The translations under genes were made by a program, and so were the position numbers. Shown here piece by piece: positions 63,256 through 64,000 of a DNA stretch of 64,000 nucleotides. Below the pieces are notes generated by a model, which was not told the origin of the DNA, did not search any database, and worked only from the letters and a program-made list of their open reading frames with translations. This DNA is from Flavobacterium cheniae. GTDB taxonomy: Bacteria; Bacteroidota; Bacteroidia; Flavobacteriales; Flavobacteriaceae. Within the stretch, counting starts at the first letter, position 1; every line of letters starts with the position of its first letter. The stretch covers positions 1 through 64,000 of the forward strand of contig NZ_SNZC01000004.1 in NCBI RefSeq assembly GCF_004363695.1, read 5' to 3'.

Positions 63256-64000
63256 TTGAAAAACTTACTTTTTATATTCGCCTTTCTATATTCGAGTTGT
63301 TTGTTTTCACAAGCAATAACGGTAGATAACACTACAAATTCGCCAGCTCAGTTAGTTGATTTGTTATTAGGAAATTCATGTGTTGAAGTTTCTAATATTT
63401 CGGTTTCATCCACTCAAGCGGTTGCTTATTTTAATCAAAATGGTTCGTCTTTTCCAATTTCTGAAGGAATAATTATTAGAAATGGAGTAGCTACTTTTAC
63501 TCAAGGACCTTATACGGGAGCTAATTTAAGCAGCGCGGTTAACGCACCTGGAGATGCTTTTTTGCAAAATTTAAGTAATGTTAACGGAGGAACCAGTCCT
63601 ATTGTAAATGCAGAATATTTAGAGTTTGATTTTATTCCGCTTTCGAATAGTTTTAGTTTTAATTTCTTGTTTGCTTCTAATGAATATGGTTTTTATCAAT
63701 GTGAGTTCAGTGATGTTTTTGCTTTTGTATTAACCGATTTATCTTCTGGAATTTCAAATAACTTAGCGGTAATTCCTGGGACTAGTACTCCGGTATCGGT
63801 AACTACAATTAGAAATAGTATTTACAACGATCCTTCAAGTCCAAATAACAATTGCGCATCGATTAATCCTGGTTTTTTCGGAACATATAATGTTGGAAAC
63901 CCTACTTCGGCATTAAATATGAGAGGACAAACTGTGGTTATGAATGCTTCCTCGGCGGTAATTCCAAATACACCTTATAGAATACGATTGGTAATTGGTG
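63256..64000 (+). CDS. Choice-of-anchor L domain surface protein, 3' end outside window
   Basis: The frame starts at a TTG and stays open to the window end (248 codons seen). A stop lies two codons upstream, and the next residues form a complete signal peptide (KNLLFIFAFLYSSCLFSQ), so TTG is the likely start. AQLVDLLLGNSCVEVSNIS leads into the choice-of-anchor L domain: FPISEGIIIRNG, YLEFDFIPLSNSFSFNFLFA and SNEYGFYQCEFSDVFAFVL, with the family's F-x-F-x-F-x-S-x-E-Y pattern. Such proteins in flavobacteria usually end in a T9SS type B sorting domain. That end is not visible here, so secretion by T9SS is inference. Confidence 0.85.
   Translation, partial: MKNLLFIFAFLYSSCLFSQAITVDNTTNSPAQLVDLLLGNSCVEVSNISVSSTQAVAYFNQNGSSFPISEGIIIRNGVATFTQGPYTGANLSSAVNAPGDAFLQNLSNVNGGTSPIVNAEYLEFDFIPLSNSFSFNFLFASNEYGFYQCEFSDVFAFVLTDLSSGISNNLAVIPGTSTPVSVTTIRNSIYNDPSSPNNNCASINPGFFGTYNVGNPTSALNMRGQTVVMNASSAVIPNTPYRIRLVIG

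Noticed and set aside
1-64000. CRISPR array, insertion sequence, integrase, rRNA operon or prophage
   Set aside because: I looked for regularly spaced repeats, transposase or recombinase motifs and rRNA signatures and found none. The only repeat flanking a cargo is the 36-bp lysC end.

Overview
The window is a stretch of chromosome from a low-GC member of the Bacteroidota, most likely family Flavobacteriaceae and plausibly Flavobacterium. Four kinds of evidence point there. It has the gliding pair gldD-gldE beside ssb and mutY. It has type IX secretion (T9SS) cargo with type A and type B C-terminal sorting domains. Promoter elements of the form TAnnTTTG replace the usual -10 box, and clear Shine-Dalgarno sequences are scarce. 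It has a mevalonate pathway of the flavobacterial kind. No species is assigned.

Layout: 1-9.7 kb holds the 3' part of an OmpA/PD40 envelope protein, then a minus-strand run of queD, a 57-residue membrane protein, a crotonase, a giant T9SS type B surface protein and a 1134-residue predicted outer-membrane protein. 9.8-11.5 kb is a small AT-rich accessory segment. It carries a lipoprotein and two tiny membrane proteins, and is bounded on one side by the real 3' end of lysC and on the other by a displaced 12-codon copy of that end. 11.5-19.7 kb is housekeeping: lysC, a GNAT acetyltransferase, fbp, a TerB-like protein, HupE/UreJ, dCMP deaminase, an S41 protease, a lipoprotein, an FAD protein and MarC. 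19.8-26.2 kb is a nucleotide block with class Ia ribonucleotide reductase (nrdB, nrdA) and a dNTP triphosphohydrolase. 26.3-35.3 kb holds a T9SS type A propeller protein, rpmA-rplU (with an extended L21), an M16 peptidase pair and a secreted protein.

35.3-42.3 kb has an EamA transporter, a metal-binding lipoprotein, gldD-gldE-ssb-mutY on the minus strand, then HU, a 30-residue basic protein and RNase G on the plus strand. 42.4-50.3 kb is the pbpC/alpha-2-macroglobulin pair. 50.4-59.7 kb is isoprenoid-centred: tadA diverges from dxs, followed by a DUF3078 protein, tRNA-Leu(TAG), an FAD enzyme, TspO, then mvaD, a mevalonate-type kinase, a UbiA prenyltransferase and an rRNA pseudouridine synthase. 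59.8-64 kb has an NTF2-like protein, dus, lepA and the 5' part of a choice-of-anchor L surface protein that runs off the window.

Most of the window is ordinary core genome. The strongest unusual signal is the lysC-associated segment. The two copies of the lysC end differ almost only at synonymous positions, which suggests that two diverged functional alleles were brought together by integration or recombination, with a three-gene cargo between them. I saw no rRNA, CRISPR array, transposase or integrase.
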